Positions 27,952 to 36,943 are shown, counted from the first letter of the stretch. The stretch: 64,000 nucleotides of DNA from Gammaproteobacteria bacterium (GCA_024640085.1 JAHEFR010000008.1:1-64000), one strand, 5' to 3'. The notes: generated from the letters alone by a model not told the origin. Numbers and translations: made by a program.

Positions 27952-29016
27952 TTATAGCACCGATAGGACTTTTCCCTGTTCCACGTGAAACACTGCGCCA
28001 CAATTCCAGGCAGCCAGATCCTTGCGGCTGAGAGCCGTCAGAAACAACTGTGCATCGAGGCTGCTGACCACGTCCCGCAGGCGGCCAAGCCGCAGGGAAT
28101 CCAACTCTGCTGGCAGGTCATCCAGGAGGAGGATCGCTGGCAGATTCTTGACCGCCTTCAGGTGTGCCAGTTGGGCCAGGACAAGTGTGGCGCCCAGCAA
28201 CTTCTGCTGACCTCGGGAGACTCTACTCCGGGCCTTTTTCGCCGCCAGGTGGATTGTCATATCCGCCCGGTGCGGTCCCGGGTGGGTGATTCCCAGACGA
28301 AGATCCCGGGCCCTGCTTTCCACCAGCGCCTCCTGCAAGCTGCGGTCCTCTGGCCACCCCTGTTTGTACGTAATCGCCGGTTCTGTCCCAAGTAATGCTT
28401 TGCCCAGTTCCCCGACGTAACCCGAAAGAGCCTCCAGGTAGGTACCTCGGTAGCCACTTAGCGCCTCGCCCGCCGCGGCAAGCTCCCGGTCCCACACGTC
28501 CAGTTGTCGGACGTTATTGCTCTTTAGTGTGGCATTCCGCTGCCGGACGATCCGGTGATACCGCCGCCAGGCATCCAGGAACTTCGGTTCCACGTGAAAC
28601 ACCCCCCAGTCCAGGAATCTGCGCCGGACACCCGGGCCCTCCTCTACGAGCTGGTGAACATCGGGATCGATGATCTGTACCGGCAAGCAACGCGCCAGAG
28701 CCGCTGGACTTGTTTCATCCCGCCCATCCACCCGAATCTTCGCCGGTTGATCCACCTGCTGACGTAAGCCAAGCCGGATATCTCTGCCTTCACAATGCAT
28801 CACACCGGCGATCAGCATCTCCTGCTCTCCATCCCGAATCACCGCCTCCCGACTCGCGGTCCTGAAGGACCTTCCGCGCCCCAGAATAAAAAGCGCCTCG
28901 AGCAAGCTTGTCTTGCCCGAGGCGTTTTCTCCGAATATGAGGTTGCTTTCAGCGGGTTCCAGGGCGACTTCTTTCAGGCACCTTACATTTACCGCTCTAA
29001 GGCTGGTGAGCGACAT
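27952..29016 (-). CDS. recF: Recombination/repair protein RecF
   Basis: 354 residues. Walker A FGENASGKTSLLEA, ABC signature RVSRGQQKLLGA, and Walker B AILLLDDLPAELD. Loads RecA at gaps with RecOR. The gene is unusual in carrying two ParB sites (parS) inside its coding sequence, at 27977-27992 near the stop and 28586-28601 in the middle. They encode the two V-F-H-V-E stretches. Confidence 0.96.
   Translation of the reverse strand: MSLTSLRAVNVRCLKEVALEPAESNLIFGENASGKTSLLEALFILGRGRSFRTASREAVIRDGEQEMLIAGVMHCEGRDIRLGLRQQVDQPAKIRVDGRDETSPAALARCLPVQIIDPDVHQLVEEGPGVRRRFLDWGVFHVEPKFLDAWRRYHRIVRQRNATLKSNNVRQLDVWDRELAAAGEALSGYRGTYLEALSGYVGELGKALLGTEPAITYKQGWPEDRSLQEALVESRARDLRLGITHPGPHRADMTIHLAAKKARSRVSRGQQKLLGATLVLAQLAHLKAVKNLPAILLLDDLPAELDSLRLGRLRDVVSSLDAQLFLTALSRKDLAAWNCGAVFHVEQGKVLSVL
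27977..27992. promoter_or_regulatory. parS: parS site 1
   Basis: TGTTCCACGTGAAACA, a perfect match to the common bacterial parS consensus TGTTNCACGTGAAACA. It lies inside the 3' end of recF and about 28.5 kb from parB. ParB should load here and spread. Confidence 0.92.
28586..28601. promoter_or_regulatory. parS: parS site 2
   Basis: GGTTCCACGTGAAACA, 15 of 16 bases of the parS consensus (first base differs). It lies 609 bp from site 1, also inside recF. Confidence 0.88.
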
Positions 29017-29028
29017 CAGCCTCCAGCA

Positions 29029-30126
29029 TCACAGCCGCATGGGCATGACAACGTACTGACAGCCCTCGGTTTTCTCGTCCCATAACAGGCAACTGCTGCT
29101 GGGATCGTTGACCTGAAAGCTCGCATTGTCGCCGTCCAGCGCACCCAGCGCATCCAGCAAGTAATTCACGTTGAAGCCGATTTCCATGGTCTGGCCATCG
29201 TAGGCCACTTCTACTTCTTCCTCCGCTTCTTCCTGCTCCGGATTATGAGCCTGGATTTTCAGCCGCCCCTTCTCAAGCTCCATCCGGATGCCCCGGTACT
29301 TTTCGTTGGACAGGATCGCCGCACGGTACAAGGCCTGCCTGATCTCCTCCCGCTCGGCCTGAATAGGATGATCGCCCCGCTTGGGGATGACGCGCTGGTA
29401 ATCAGGGAACCGTCCGTCTATCAGTTTCGTTGTAAAGCGGATGCTCCCCACCTGAGCTTGCATGTGGTTGCTGCCGATTGCCAGAGAGAGTTCCCCGTCG
29501 TCCCCCAGCAGACGCTGCAGCTCCAGCACACCCTTACGGGGCACGATAACCTGGTGACCCGCTGAATCGCTACCGTCCACCTTCACGTCACACAAGGCCA
29601 GGCGATGCCCGTCCGTTGCGACAGCACGCAAATTTCCCTTTCCTATCTCAAGCAGGAGGCCGTTCAGGTAATACCTCACATCCTGATGGGCCATGGAGAA
29701 ATGGGTCTTCTCCAGAAGTCTTTTCATGGCCTCCTGCCGCAACCCTATCTGCTCCTGAGGCTTGATGTCTTCAATCACCGGAAACTCGGCGGCAGGCAGC
29801 GTCGCAAGCGTGAACCGGCTTCTTCCGCTGGTGATCGTCGCCTTGTCCCCACTGACAGAGATCTGTAACTTGGATCCTTCCTTCAGGGCCCTGCAGATAT
29901 CCAGCAGCTTTCTGCCCGGTAGCGTCACCTCCCCGACCTGATCAACCTCGAATACAGCCCGGGCCACCATCTCGACTTCAAGGTCCGTGGCGGTGATGCT
30001 GACCTCGTCGGCCTGTGCCGTAACGAGCACATTCGCCAGAATGGGCATCGTCTGGCGTCGCTCGACTACGCCGATCACTGCCTGCAAAGGCTCCAGAAAA
30101 GCCTCTCTGGACGCTTTAAGCTTCAT
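29029..30126 (-). CDS. dnaN: DNA polymerase III beta sliding clamp
   Basis: 365 residues of the three-domain clamp. Seen: REAFLEPLQAVIGVVERRQT at the N-terminus, TATDLEVEMVARA, FPDYQRVIPKRGDHPIQA in the middle domain and the C-terminal YVVMPMRL that binds the polymerase clamp loader. Ribosome site AGGAG before ATG 30126. 12 bp upstream of recF, so dnaN-recF-gyrB probably share a transcript. Confidence 0.97.
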   Translation of the reverse strand: MKLKASREAFLEPLQAVIGVVERRQTMPILANVLVTAQADEVSITATDLEVEMVARAVFEVDQVGEVTLPGRKLLDICRALKEGSKLQISVSGDKATITSGRSRFTLATLPAAEFPVIEDIKPQEQIGLRQEAMKRLLEKTHFSMAHQDVRYYLNGLLLEIGKGNLRAVATDGHRLALCDVKVDGSDSAGHQVIVPRKGVLELQRLLGDDGELSLAIGSNHMQAQVGSIRFTTKLIDGRFPDYQRVIPKRGDHPIQAEREEIRQALYRAAILSNEKYRGIRMELEKGRLKIQAHNPEQEEAEEEVEVAYDGQTMEIGFNVNYLLDALGALDGDNASFQVNDPSSSCLLWDEKTEGCQYVVMPMRL

Positions 30127-30334
30127 CTCCGCTCCTGTTAATAATTATTGAATATATAGTTATTGTAGTTGTTATAGAGAGATCGAAATCCTGTGGATAA
30201 CTCAATTTAGTTCATATAAAACAATGTGTTATAAGATGTGTATGTGAGCGTAACACCGGTGTTGGAGCTGACCGCAAGCTGTGTGCGGACTGTGGATAAA
30301 ACCAGCCTGCCTTTTTATCCACAGGTCGTCCCCA
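30127..30334. other. oriC: Probable chromosomal replication origin (oriC)
   Basis: The 208-bp gap between dnaN and dnaA. It holds three perfect DnaA boxes (TTATCCACA or its complement) at 30192-30200, 30291-30299 and 30315-30323. A 43-base segment at 30138-30180 has 7 G and no C, against a GC-rich surrounding, and is a strong DNA-unwinding-element candidate. Only one perfect box was seen on the other side of dnaA (31744-31752). Origin function is inferred from these features. Confidence 0.75.
30138..30180. promoter_or_regulatory. AT-rich DNA-unwinding element candidate
   Basis: 43 bases with 36 A/T, no C, directly beside the first DnaA box at 30192. Contains a run of TAG/TTA/TTG-like triplets (about 30157-30176) that loosely recall DnaA-trio elements. 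It also contains or adjoins the dnaN promoter region. Confidence 0.6.
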
Positions 30335-31675
30335 TCATGCTGTCAGGATTCTCAACAGGTTTTCATAGTCCTCACGAATACGGGTATCAGATTGCCTCAA
30401 CTCTTTAATGCGTTTGCAGGCGTGAAGTACGGTTGTGTGGTCACGCCCGCCGAAAGCGTCACCGATTTCGGGAAGACTGTGATTCGTAAGTTCCTTGGCC
30501 AGTGTCATGGCTGTCTGACGAGGTCGTGTGACCATGCGGCTGCGGCTTTTGGAAAGCAGGTCCGCAACGCGAATCTTGTAATACTCCGCCACCGTCTTCT
30601 GGATGTTCTCGATGGTGACCTTGCGTTCCTGGACGGCAAGCAGATCGCGTAGCGCTTCCCTGGCGAAATCCATGGTGATCGGACGGCCAGTGAAACGGGC
30701 GTTCGCGATCACCCGTCGCAAGGCGCCTTCGAGTTCCCGCACGTTAGAGCGGACGCACTTGGCGATGAAGAATGCGATCTCCTCGGGCAGATCCACGCCT
30801 TCAGCGGTCGCCTTGCGTAGCAGGATGGCGACCCCGGTCTCGAGTTCCGGAGGATCAATGGAGACCGTCAACCCCCAGCCAAACCTTGATTTCAGGCGTT
30901 CTTCAAGACCACTGACTTCCTTGGGATAGCGATCGCAGGTCAGTACGATCTGCTGTTGTCCTTCAAGCAATGCATTAAAAGTATGGAAGAATTCTTCCTG
31001 AGATCGGTCCTTTCCGGCAAAGAACTGGATGTCGTCGATCAGGAGTGCATCAAGCGATCGGTACGTCTTCTTGAACTCGCTGATCGTGTTGTGGCGCAGC
31101 GCGGACACCATGTCGCCGACGAATCGTTCGGAGTGCACATAGGCTACCTTAGCGGTGGGTTTTCCCTCCAGGACCATATTGCCGACGGCGTGCATCAGGT
31201 GGGTTTTTCCTAGCCCCACACCACCGTAAATAAACAGCGGGTTGTACGCTGCCCCTGGATTAACACCCACCTGGTATGCAGCAGCGCGAGCCAGCTGGTT
31301 GCTCTTGCCGACAACAAAATTCTCGAAGTTGAACAATGGGTTAAGACGACCACCAACACGAAAGGTTGGCGTTGCCGGACTGGGGTGCCTGGATGGTATT
31401 GGGGCTGACGCCGGGGCCAAGGCGCCGGCGTCGCGAGTGCCGACCTCGAGGGACACGCGGACCGAGGACTCTCCCGCGACGCCATCGGTAATCTCGACGA
31501 TCCGCGGGAGGAAATGCTGGCGGACCCAGTCCACCACGAAACGGTTCGGTGCGAGCAGCCTCAGTGTCTGCCTGTCCTGGACAGCCTGGAGAGGCCGGAT
31601 CCACGTGTTGAAGTGCTGCTCCGGCAGGTCGCTGCGGAGCTGTTGCACACACTTGTCCCAAAGAGATGCTGGCAA
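30335..31675 (-). CDS. dnaA: Chromosomal replication initiator DnaA
   Basis: 446 residues. N-terminal [20 protein letters not shown] (domain I), AAA+ Walker [14 protein letters not shown], Walker B LLIDDIQF, sensor and the C-terminal DnaA-box-binding signature [15 protein letters not shown]. The start is a TTG at 31675 with GGAG directly before it. No ATG or GTG is available at the conserved N-terminus. It initiates replication and is likely autoregulated by boxes on both sides. Confidence 0.97.
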   Translation of the reverse strand: MPASLWDKCVQQLRSDLPEQHFNTWIRPLQAVQDRQTLRLLAPNRFVVDWVRQHFLPRIVEITDGVAGESSVRVSLEVGTRDAGALAPASAPIPSRHPSPATPTFRVGGRLNPLFNFENFVVGKSNQLARAAAYQVGVNPGAAYNPLFIYGGVGLGKTHLMHAVGNMVLEGKPTAKVAYVHSERFVGDMVSALRHNTISEFKKTYRSLDALLIDDIQFFAGKDRSQEEFFHTFNALLEGQQQIVLTCDRYPKEVSGLEERLKSRFGWGLTVSIDPPELETGVAILLRKATAEGVDLPEEIAFFIAKCVRSNVRELEGALRRVIANARFTGRPITMDFAREALRDLLAVQERKVTIENIQKTVAEYYKIRVADLLSKSRSRMVTRPRQTAMTLAKELTNHSLPEIGDAFGGRDHTTVLHACKRIKELRQSDTRIREDYENLLRILTA

Positions 31676-31743
31676 CTCCGTGTCTCGCGAGGTCCGGTCC
31701 GGCTTTGAGGGAGGATCACGCAGTCTATACTTGTTGGACAGAG

Positions 31744-31752
31744 TTATCCACA
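31744..31752. promoter_or_regulatory. DnaA box in the dnaA-rpmH gap
   Basis: TTATCCACA, perfect. It lies 69 bp upstream of dnaA and 34 bp before the rpmH -35 box. Probably autoregulation of dnaA, or part of a two-part origin. Confidence 0.75.
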
Positions 31753-31785
31753 GGGTGGAATCCGGCCCGGATAGACTCTCTAAAC

Positions 31786-31814
31786 TTGACAGAAAGGCTT
31801 CCGCTACTTACGAT
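31786..31814 (+). promoter_or_regulatory. rpmH operon promoter
   Basis: TTGACA (31786-31791) and TACGAT (31809-31814) with a 17-bp spacer. This sigma-70 promoter starts about 60 bp before rpmH and should serve rpmH-rnpA-yidD-yidC. Confidence 0.8.
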
Positions 31815-31880
31815 TCCGAGCCTTTTTCCTCGGGCCGAGCCCCTTTAGGCGCCCCGAAAACACGACTTGAGAGCGTAACA

Positions 31881-32015
31881 ATGAAGCGCACATTCCAGCC
31901 GAGCAATCTGCGCCGCAAGCGCAACCATGGCTTCCGGGCACGGATGGCTACGAAGAATGGTCGCCAAATCCTGGCCCGTCGGCGGGCGAAGGGCAGGGCG
32001 AGGCTCACCCCGTAA
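31881..32015 (+). CDS. rpmH: Ribosomal protein bL34
   Basis: 44 residues: [20 protein letters not shown] and continuing to [10 protein letters not shown], diagnostic of bL34. Very basic. A component of the 50S subunit. First gene of the rightward operon, opposite to dnaA. Confidence 0.98.
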   Translation: MKRTFQPSNLRRKRNHGFRARMATKNGRQILARRRAKGRARLTP

Positions 32016-32041
32016 ATCCAAGCCTCAAGACGGATCAAGTC

Positions 32042-32419
32042 ATTTCGGCGGATAGTTCGTACCGGTTCAGCGCAGACCGGCGCCTGAAGTCCAAGGCCGA
32101 CTTCGACCGGGTCTTCGAGCAGTCGATTCGGTCCTATGATTCATTGTTCACAGTCCTTGCGAGGCCACGAGAAGAGGGAGATGCCCGTCTTGGCCTGGCG
32201 GTGTCAATTCGTTCCGCGGGCGACGCCGCGTCTCGCAACCGAATAAAGCGGCTTGTGAGGGAATCCTTCCGCCTGTGTCAGGGATCGATCCCGTCGCTGG
32301 ATCTTGTCGTCATGGCCAAGGCCGGTATAGGTACTCGGAGCAATCCTGAAATCCGGGCCAGCCTGAAGACGCACTGGGAGAGGATCAGCAAAAAATGCGC
32401 ACCATCGCCAAAGCCCTGA
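32042..32419 (+). CDS. rnpA: Ribonuclease P protein component (start codon unresolved)
   Basis: The frame encodes the RnpA fold: [18 protein letters not shown] at the N-terminus and the RNA-binding signature [15 protein letters not shown]. It helps the RNase P RNA to process tRNA 5' ends. No ATG, GTG or TTG lies in frame between the rpmH stop and the conserved N-terminus. The candidates are ATT at 32042 (used here, 125 residues, GGA 7 bp before) or CTG at 32084. The TTG at 32144 would remove conserved residues. A base error at GTA 32012 could also explain it. Overlaps yidD by 25 bp. Confidence 0.85.
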   Translation: MSADSSYRFSADRRLKSKADFDRVFEQSIRSYDSLFTVLARPREEGDARLGLAVSIRSAGDAASRNRIKRLVRESFRLCQGSIPSLDLVVMAKAGIGTRSNPEIRASLKTHWERISKKCAPSPKP

Positions 32420-32637
32420 TCCGGTTCTACCAATTCTTGTTGAGTCCCGCGTTGGGCAATTGTTGCCGCTTTCATCCAACCTGTTCCCAATACGCCATTG
32501 AGGCCATTGACGCCTACGGCGTTATCCGGGGGTCCTGGCTGGCGGTCCGAAGACTCTCAAGGTGCCACCCGTGGCACCCGGGCGGTGTCGATCCAGTGCC
32601 CGTAGCCGGCAGCATCAGATCTCCAGAGGGAAGTTGA
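32395..32637 (+). CDS. yidD: Membrane protein insertion efficiency factor YidD
   Basis: 80 residues: [36 protein letters not shown] and [17 protein letters not shown], with the conserved cysteines. It is a small membrane-associated helper of YidC insertion. It lies in the conserved rnpA-yidD-yidC order and ends 4 bp before yidC. Confidence 0.96.
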   Translation: MRTIAKALIRFYQFLLSPALGNCCRFHPTCSQYAIEAIDAYGVIRGSWLAVRRLSRCHPWHPGGVDPVPVAGSIRSPEGS

Positions 32638-32641
32638 GCAC

Positions 32642-34282
32642 ATGGAAAATCAGCGAATCTTTCTCTGGATCGCCCTTGCCCTCACAGGATGGCTTACCTG
32701 GCAGGCCTGGATAAAGGACTATCATGCCCCGCCGCCGGTCGCGGTTCCCGGGCCGACATCGACGGTAGAACAACGGCCGGTTCCGGCAGATCTGCCAGGG
32801 TTGCCGGCGGCAGCCGAGGCCCGGGCCGTGGACGACGAGAGCCCGTCCCCGACTTCTGGTAAGCGCATCCACGTGCAGACAGACGTTTACGACATTTCCC
32901 TGTCAACCGACGGCGGTGATCTGCGGACTGTCGCCCTTACAGAATATCCCGTACACAAAAATCAGCCCGACGTGCTGGTGCGTCTACTGGACGACGACCC
33001 GGCCGATTATTTTGCTATCCAGTCCGGTCTCAGGTCCGCCGCGGGAGAGAGTGAACCGAATCACCAGGCTGTCTACGAGGCGATGGAATCCGAGTATTCG
33101 CTGGCTGATGGCGCGGACATCCTGGAAGTGCCGCTGACCTGGCAGGGCGCCGGCGGCGTGACGGTCACCAAGACTTTCGTGTTCAGACGCGGGAGTTACG
33201 CTGTCGACGTCAACTACAAAGTCGAGAATTCGACGGGCAATGATTGGGCCGCCGCGAGCTATGTGCAGTTGCGCCGAAAGCACGTGCCGCGCCAGCGCTC
33301 GATGACGGACGTGGATACATATTCTTTCCGTGGTCCGGTCATTTACGACGGGGAGAAATACCGCAAGCTGGATGTGGAGGATCTGGCGGAGGAACCGATC
33401 CGCCTGAAAGTCGCCGGCGGCTGGCTGGCCTCGATCCAGCACCATTTCCTGGCAGCCGCCATTCCGCCGACGGCAAAACCCGAGGAGATCACCGCCCGGA
33501 TACGCGAGGACGTTTATACGCTGACAGCCGTGGGCGAGGTGACAACGGTTCCGCCAGGGGCGTCGGCCAGTTTCGCGGAGAGGCTGTTCGTCGGGCCGAA
33601 ATTGCAGCGACAGCTCGAAGAAGCAGCGCCGGGGCTCCGACTCACGGTCGATTACGGGTTTCTTACCATCATCTCCCAGCCGCTGTTCTGGCTGCTCCAG
33701 AAACTCCACGGCCTGACCGGCAACTGGGGCTGGGCGATCATCCTGCTGACGGTGCTGATCAAGCTGGTCTTCTACAAGCTGTCAGAGACCAGCGGCAAGT
33801 CTATGGCCAAGATGCGCAAGCTCCAGCCCAGGCTGAAGGCGCTTCAGGAGCGGTACAAGGACGACCGGCAGGCGTTGTCCCAGGCAATGATGGACCTCTA
33901 CAAGAGAGAGAAGGTCAATCCCGCATCGGGATGTCTCCCGATCCTCGTGCAGATGCCCGTATTCCTGGCTCTGTACTGGGTACTTCTGGAGAGTGTGGAG
34001 ATGCGGCAGGCACCGTTCATGCTCTGGATCAATGATCTGTCGGCCCGCGACCCCTACTACATCCTGCCGTTGCTGATGGGTGTGACCATGTTCATACAGC
34101 AGCGACTCAACCCGGCGCCCCCCGACCCGATGCAAGCCAGAATCATGATGGCGCTGCCGGTGATATTCACCGTGTTCTTCGCATTCTTCCCGGCGGGCCT
34201 CGTACTTTACTGGTTCGTCAACAACCTGCTCTCGATCGCGCAGCAGTGGCGCATCAACAAGGTGGTAGAGAGGACCGGTTGA
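32642..34282 (+). CDS. yidC: Membrane protein insertase YidC
   Basis: 546 residues. N-terminal anchor (RIFLWIALALTGWLTWQAW), large periplasmic beta domain (~residues 75-340), then the insertase core with helices TGNWGWAIILLTVLIKLVFY, KMRKLQPRLKALQERYKDD, NPASGCLPILVQMPVFLALY and the C-terminal FFAFFPAGLVLYWFVNNLLS. The conserved Arg of the core is in KLSETSGKSMAKMRKLQPR-type region. It inserts membrane proteins alone or with SecYEG. Confidence 0.97.
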   Translation: MENQRIFLWIALALTGWLTWQAWIKDYHAPPPVAVPGPTSTVEQRPVPADLPGLPAAAEARAVDDESPSPTSGKRIHVQTDVYDISLSTDGGDLRTVALTEYPVHKNQPDVLVRLLDDDPADYFAIQSGLRSAAGESEPNHQAVYEAMESEYSLADGADILEVPLTWQGAGGVTVTKTFVFRRGSYAVDVNYKVENSTGNDWAAASYVQLRRKHVPRQRSMTDVDTYSFRGPVIYDGEKYRKLDVEDLAEEPIRLKVAGGWLASIQHHFLAAAIPPTAKPEEITARIREDVYTLTAVGEVTTVPPGASASFAERLFVGPKLQRQLEEAAPGLRLTVDYGFLTIISQPLFWLLQKLHGLTGNWGWAIILLTVLIKLVFYKLSETSGKSMAKMRKLQPRLKALQERYKDDRQALSQAMMDLYKREKVNPASGCLPILVQMPVFLALYWVLLESVEMRQAPFMLWINDLSARDPYYILPLLMGVTMFIQQRLNPAPPDPMQARIMMALPVIFTVFFAFFPAGLVLYWFVNNLLSIAQQWRINKVVERTG

Positions 34283-34313
34283 GCGATCCGGTCCGCCGAT
34301 CGAGTATGGCCAC

Positions 34314-35675
34314 GTGAACGACGGGGGTCACACCATCGTTGCGGCGGCCACGGCGCCGGGCAAGGGTGGCGTGGCGGTCATCCGGGTTTCAGGGGACCGG
34401 GCAGCGTCCATCGTAAGACCCATCGCCGGGCCAATGCCGTCGCCGAGGCGAATGTCCCGCCGCACCTTCCTCGGGCCCAATGGAAATCCTGTGGATGAGG
34501 GCCTGCTCGCGTATTTCCCTGGCCCCGGTTCGTTCACCGGCGAAGACGTGGTGGAACTCCATTGCCACGGGAGCCCGATTGTCGTGGACCTGCTCCTGGA
34601 GGCACTGCTGGCGGAAGGCGCACGCCTGGCGGAACCCGGGGAGTTTTCGCGCAGGGCATTCCTGAACGACCGGATGGACCTGGCCCAGGCTGAGGCAGTG
34701 GCGGATCTGATCGATGCCGGTTCCGCCCGAGCGGCCCGAGCAGCGATGCGCTCGCTGAAGGGGGAATTTTCGGACCGGGTTCATCGGTTGGTGGAAGAAG
34801 TGATCAGCTTGAGGGTCTATGTCGAGGCCGCGATGGACTTCCCCGAGGAAGAAATCGATTTCATCGGAGATGCCAGTATCGTCGAAGGACTCGACAATCT
34901 GGTCTTCGCCTTCGAGAGCCTGACCGAGGCTGCCGCCCAGGGTGCGCTGTTGCGTGACGGCATCAGCGTGGTTCTCGCCGGTCCGCCCAATGTCGGCAAG
35001 TCCAGCCTGTTGAACAGACTGACCGGTCAGGAGACGGCAATTGTGACCCACCTGCCGGGTACCACCAGAGACGTGTTGCGGGAACGAATCTCCGTAGACG
35101 GCATGCCTCTCCATGTCATCGACACCGCCGGACTGAGGCAACCTGGCGACGAAGCTGAAGCGGAGGGGATCCGGCGGGCACGCAAGGAGATTCAGGCCGC
35201 GGACCTCATCCTCCTGGTTACCGATGCCGCAGGTCCCGATGTGGAAAATGAAATTTCGGAGCTGAAGAAATTGTTTCCGCGGACGGTCCCGCTAACGGTC
35301 ATCTGCAACAAAATCGACCTTACCGGTCAGCGCCCTGGATTCCACCAATCCGCGGATGCCGAGCCGCCCGTGATCTGTCTTTCCGCGCTTGACGGAACGG
35401 GCGTCGAGGATCTGCGCCACCACCTCGCGGAACTGGTGGGCTATCAGCCCGAGGCCCATGGCGCCTTGTCTGCCAGGCGACGGCACCTGGACGCGCTGGC
35501 GCGGGCGCGCCGCCACGTGGATGAAGGCAAGCGGCAGTTGTTGGAATTCGGTGCTCCGGAACTCATGGCGGAAGAGATGCGTCTGGCGGGTGCCTGCCTC
35601 GGCGAGATAACCGGGGAGTTCACGACCGAGGACCTGCTGGGCCGGGTTTTCTCGACCTTCTGTATCGGGAAATAG
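34314..35675 (+). CDS. mnmE: tRNA modification GTPase MnmE
   Basis: 453 residues from a GTG. N-terminal folate-binding domain (HTIVAAATAPGKGGVAVIRV, FTGEDVVELHCHGSP), G domain with GPPNVGKSSLLNRL (G1), PGTTRD (G2), DTAGLR (G3), NKID (G4), and the C-terminal catalytic CIGK. With MnmG it makes the cmnm5 modification at U34. Ends 3 bp before the convergent GGDEF gene. Confidence 0.97.
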   Translation: MNDGGHTIVAAATAPGKGGVAVIRVSGDRAASIVRPIAGPMPSPRRMSRRTFLGPNGNPVDEGLLAYFPGPGSFTGEDVVELHCHGSPIVVDLLLEALLAEGARLAEPGEFSRRAFLNDRMDLAQAEAVADLIDAGSARAARAAMRSLKGEFSDRVHRLVEEVISLRVYVEAAMDFPEEEIDFIGDASIVEGLDNLVFAFESLTEAAAQGALLRDGISVVLAGPPNVGKSSLLNRLTGQETAIVTHLPGTTRDVLRERISVDGMPLHVIDTAGLRQPGDEAEAEGIRRARKEIQAADLILLVTDAAGPDVENEISELKKLFPRTVPLTVICNKIDLTGQRPGFHQSADAEPPVICLSALDGTGVEDLRHHLAELVGYQPEAHGALSARRRHLDALARARRHVDEGKRQLLEFGAPELMAEEMRLAGACLGEITGEFTTEDLLGRVFSTFCIGK

Positions 35676-35678
35676 GGC

Positions 35679-36878
35679 CTACTTGCCTACGCGGGGAAAG
35701 TTGCCCTTGACGACCACGTCAGGCTTGTCGGTATCGACCCCTGTCCGTGTCCGATCAGCACAGGAGACTCGATTTCTGCCGGTCTGCTTGGCGAAGTACA
35801 GTGCTTCGTCCGCGCGCTGCAGCGTATCCGCGACGGCTTCTCCAGGGATATATTCCGCGACGCCGGCGGAAAGCGTGACCCTGGCGCCGTTGCGGAACTC
35901 CTTCTCGCCGGTAGCGACCCTCAGGCGCTCCGCACACTTGCGCGCGCCGTCCTCGGCAGTGCTGGGTAACAGGCACATGAACTCCTCGCCGCCGAACCTG
36001 CCAAAGCACCGACCCTCGCTGTCCAGATCGATGACATCCGTCGCCCTGAGTTCCTGCCTGGCAAGATAGGCAAAAGCGGACAGCACTTCGTCGCCCACCA
36101 GGTGACCGTAGCGGTCGTTCAAATCCTTGAAGTGATCCAGGTCGAAGATGCAGACGGAGAACGTAGTTCCCGCCCTGTCCGCCCGAGTCTTCTCCCGTGA
36201 CAGGCAGTCCATCATGTATCGGCGATTGAATGCCTGTGTGAGGTGATCCCGTGTCGCTTCCCGGCTCGCACTGCTGACCGCATCCTTGAGTTCGGTGTTG
36301 TTCTGGCGCAGCGTCTCCTTGAGCCTCGCCACGTAGCTGCCGAACCAGGCGCACCAAATCAGGCTGGCGGAAAGGATCGAAGCCATAATCAATTCCCGGA
36401 AGAAGTCAAAGCGGTCCGGGAAGAAGGAGTAGCTGGCATAGACCACGGCGAAATAGCCCGCCAGGGCAAAGGCAGTCATGCCGAAAAAGCCCTTTCGCGA
36501 TAGCCCGAAGATGCCAAACAACAGCGTGATGACGTAGACCATCAACATCGCGCCGCGCAGCTCCGTGCTGGAGAGCATGAGGACCATAGCCCAGAGAAAG
36601 GCGATGGCAAGCTGCGGCACGGTCATCGAAGGATCCGTGAGGCGCTTGTTCAGGCCGCTGCGGATCATGGTGTAGAAATACAGGTTTGTCAGTGCGACAC
36701 CACCCACAATGACCAGGAGGACCTCGCGACTGATGTCCATGTTCCCGGTCAGGTAGGCGAAGACGCCCAGGATCACCCACATCGCATAGGACACCGACGC
36801 CATCTTCGCTCGGCCCAGTCGGAGTCTCTGCTTTGAGTCGAGGGGAGGCAGCATCGGACTCTGGTTTCCTGACGACAT
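35679..36878 (-). CDS. Membrane-bound diguanylate cyclase (GGEEF)
   Basis: 399 residues. About six membrane helices (~residues 30-185), then a coiled segment (RLKETLRQNNTELKDAVSSA) and a GGDEF domain with DHLTQAFNRRYM, FDLDHFKDLND and active site RFGGEEF. The RxxD inhibitory site is not present at the usual position, and a short insertion (VIDLDSEGR) lies before the active loop. The start is uncertain; the ATG at 36878 fits better than 36914. It sits between mnmE and mnmG, which are usually adjacent, on the opposite strand. Confidence 0.92.
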   Translation of the reverse strand: MSSGNQSPMLPPLDSKQRLRLGRAKMASVSYAMWVILGVFAYLTGNMDISREVLLVIVGGVALTNLYFYTMIRSGLNKRLTDPSMTVPQLAIAFLWAMVLMLSSTELRGAMLMVYVITLLFGIFGLSRKGFFGMTAFALAGYFAVVYASYSFFPDRFDFFRELIMASILSASLIWCAWFGSYVARLKETLRQNNTELKDAVSSASREATRDHLTQAFNRRYMMDCLSREKTRADRAGTTFSVCIFDLDHFKDLNDRYGHLVGDEVLSAFAYLARQELRATDVIDLDSEGRCFGRFGGEEFMCLLPSTAEDGARKCAERLRVATGEKEFRNGARVTLSAGVAEYIPGEAVADTLQRADEALYFAKQTGRNRVSCADRTRTGVDTDKPDVVVKGNFPRVGK

Positions 36879-36943
36879 GTTCGAGATGGCACCCACCAGC
36901 CAGCGATGACCCATGGGTTCATCTAACCGAAACAGGGCTCCGA

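Noticed and set aside
34308-34323. Third parS-like sequence (CCACGTGAACG) at the mnmE start
   Set aside because: Only the central CCACGTGAA matches; both flanks differ from TGTT and ACA.
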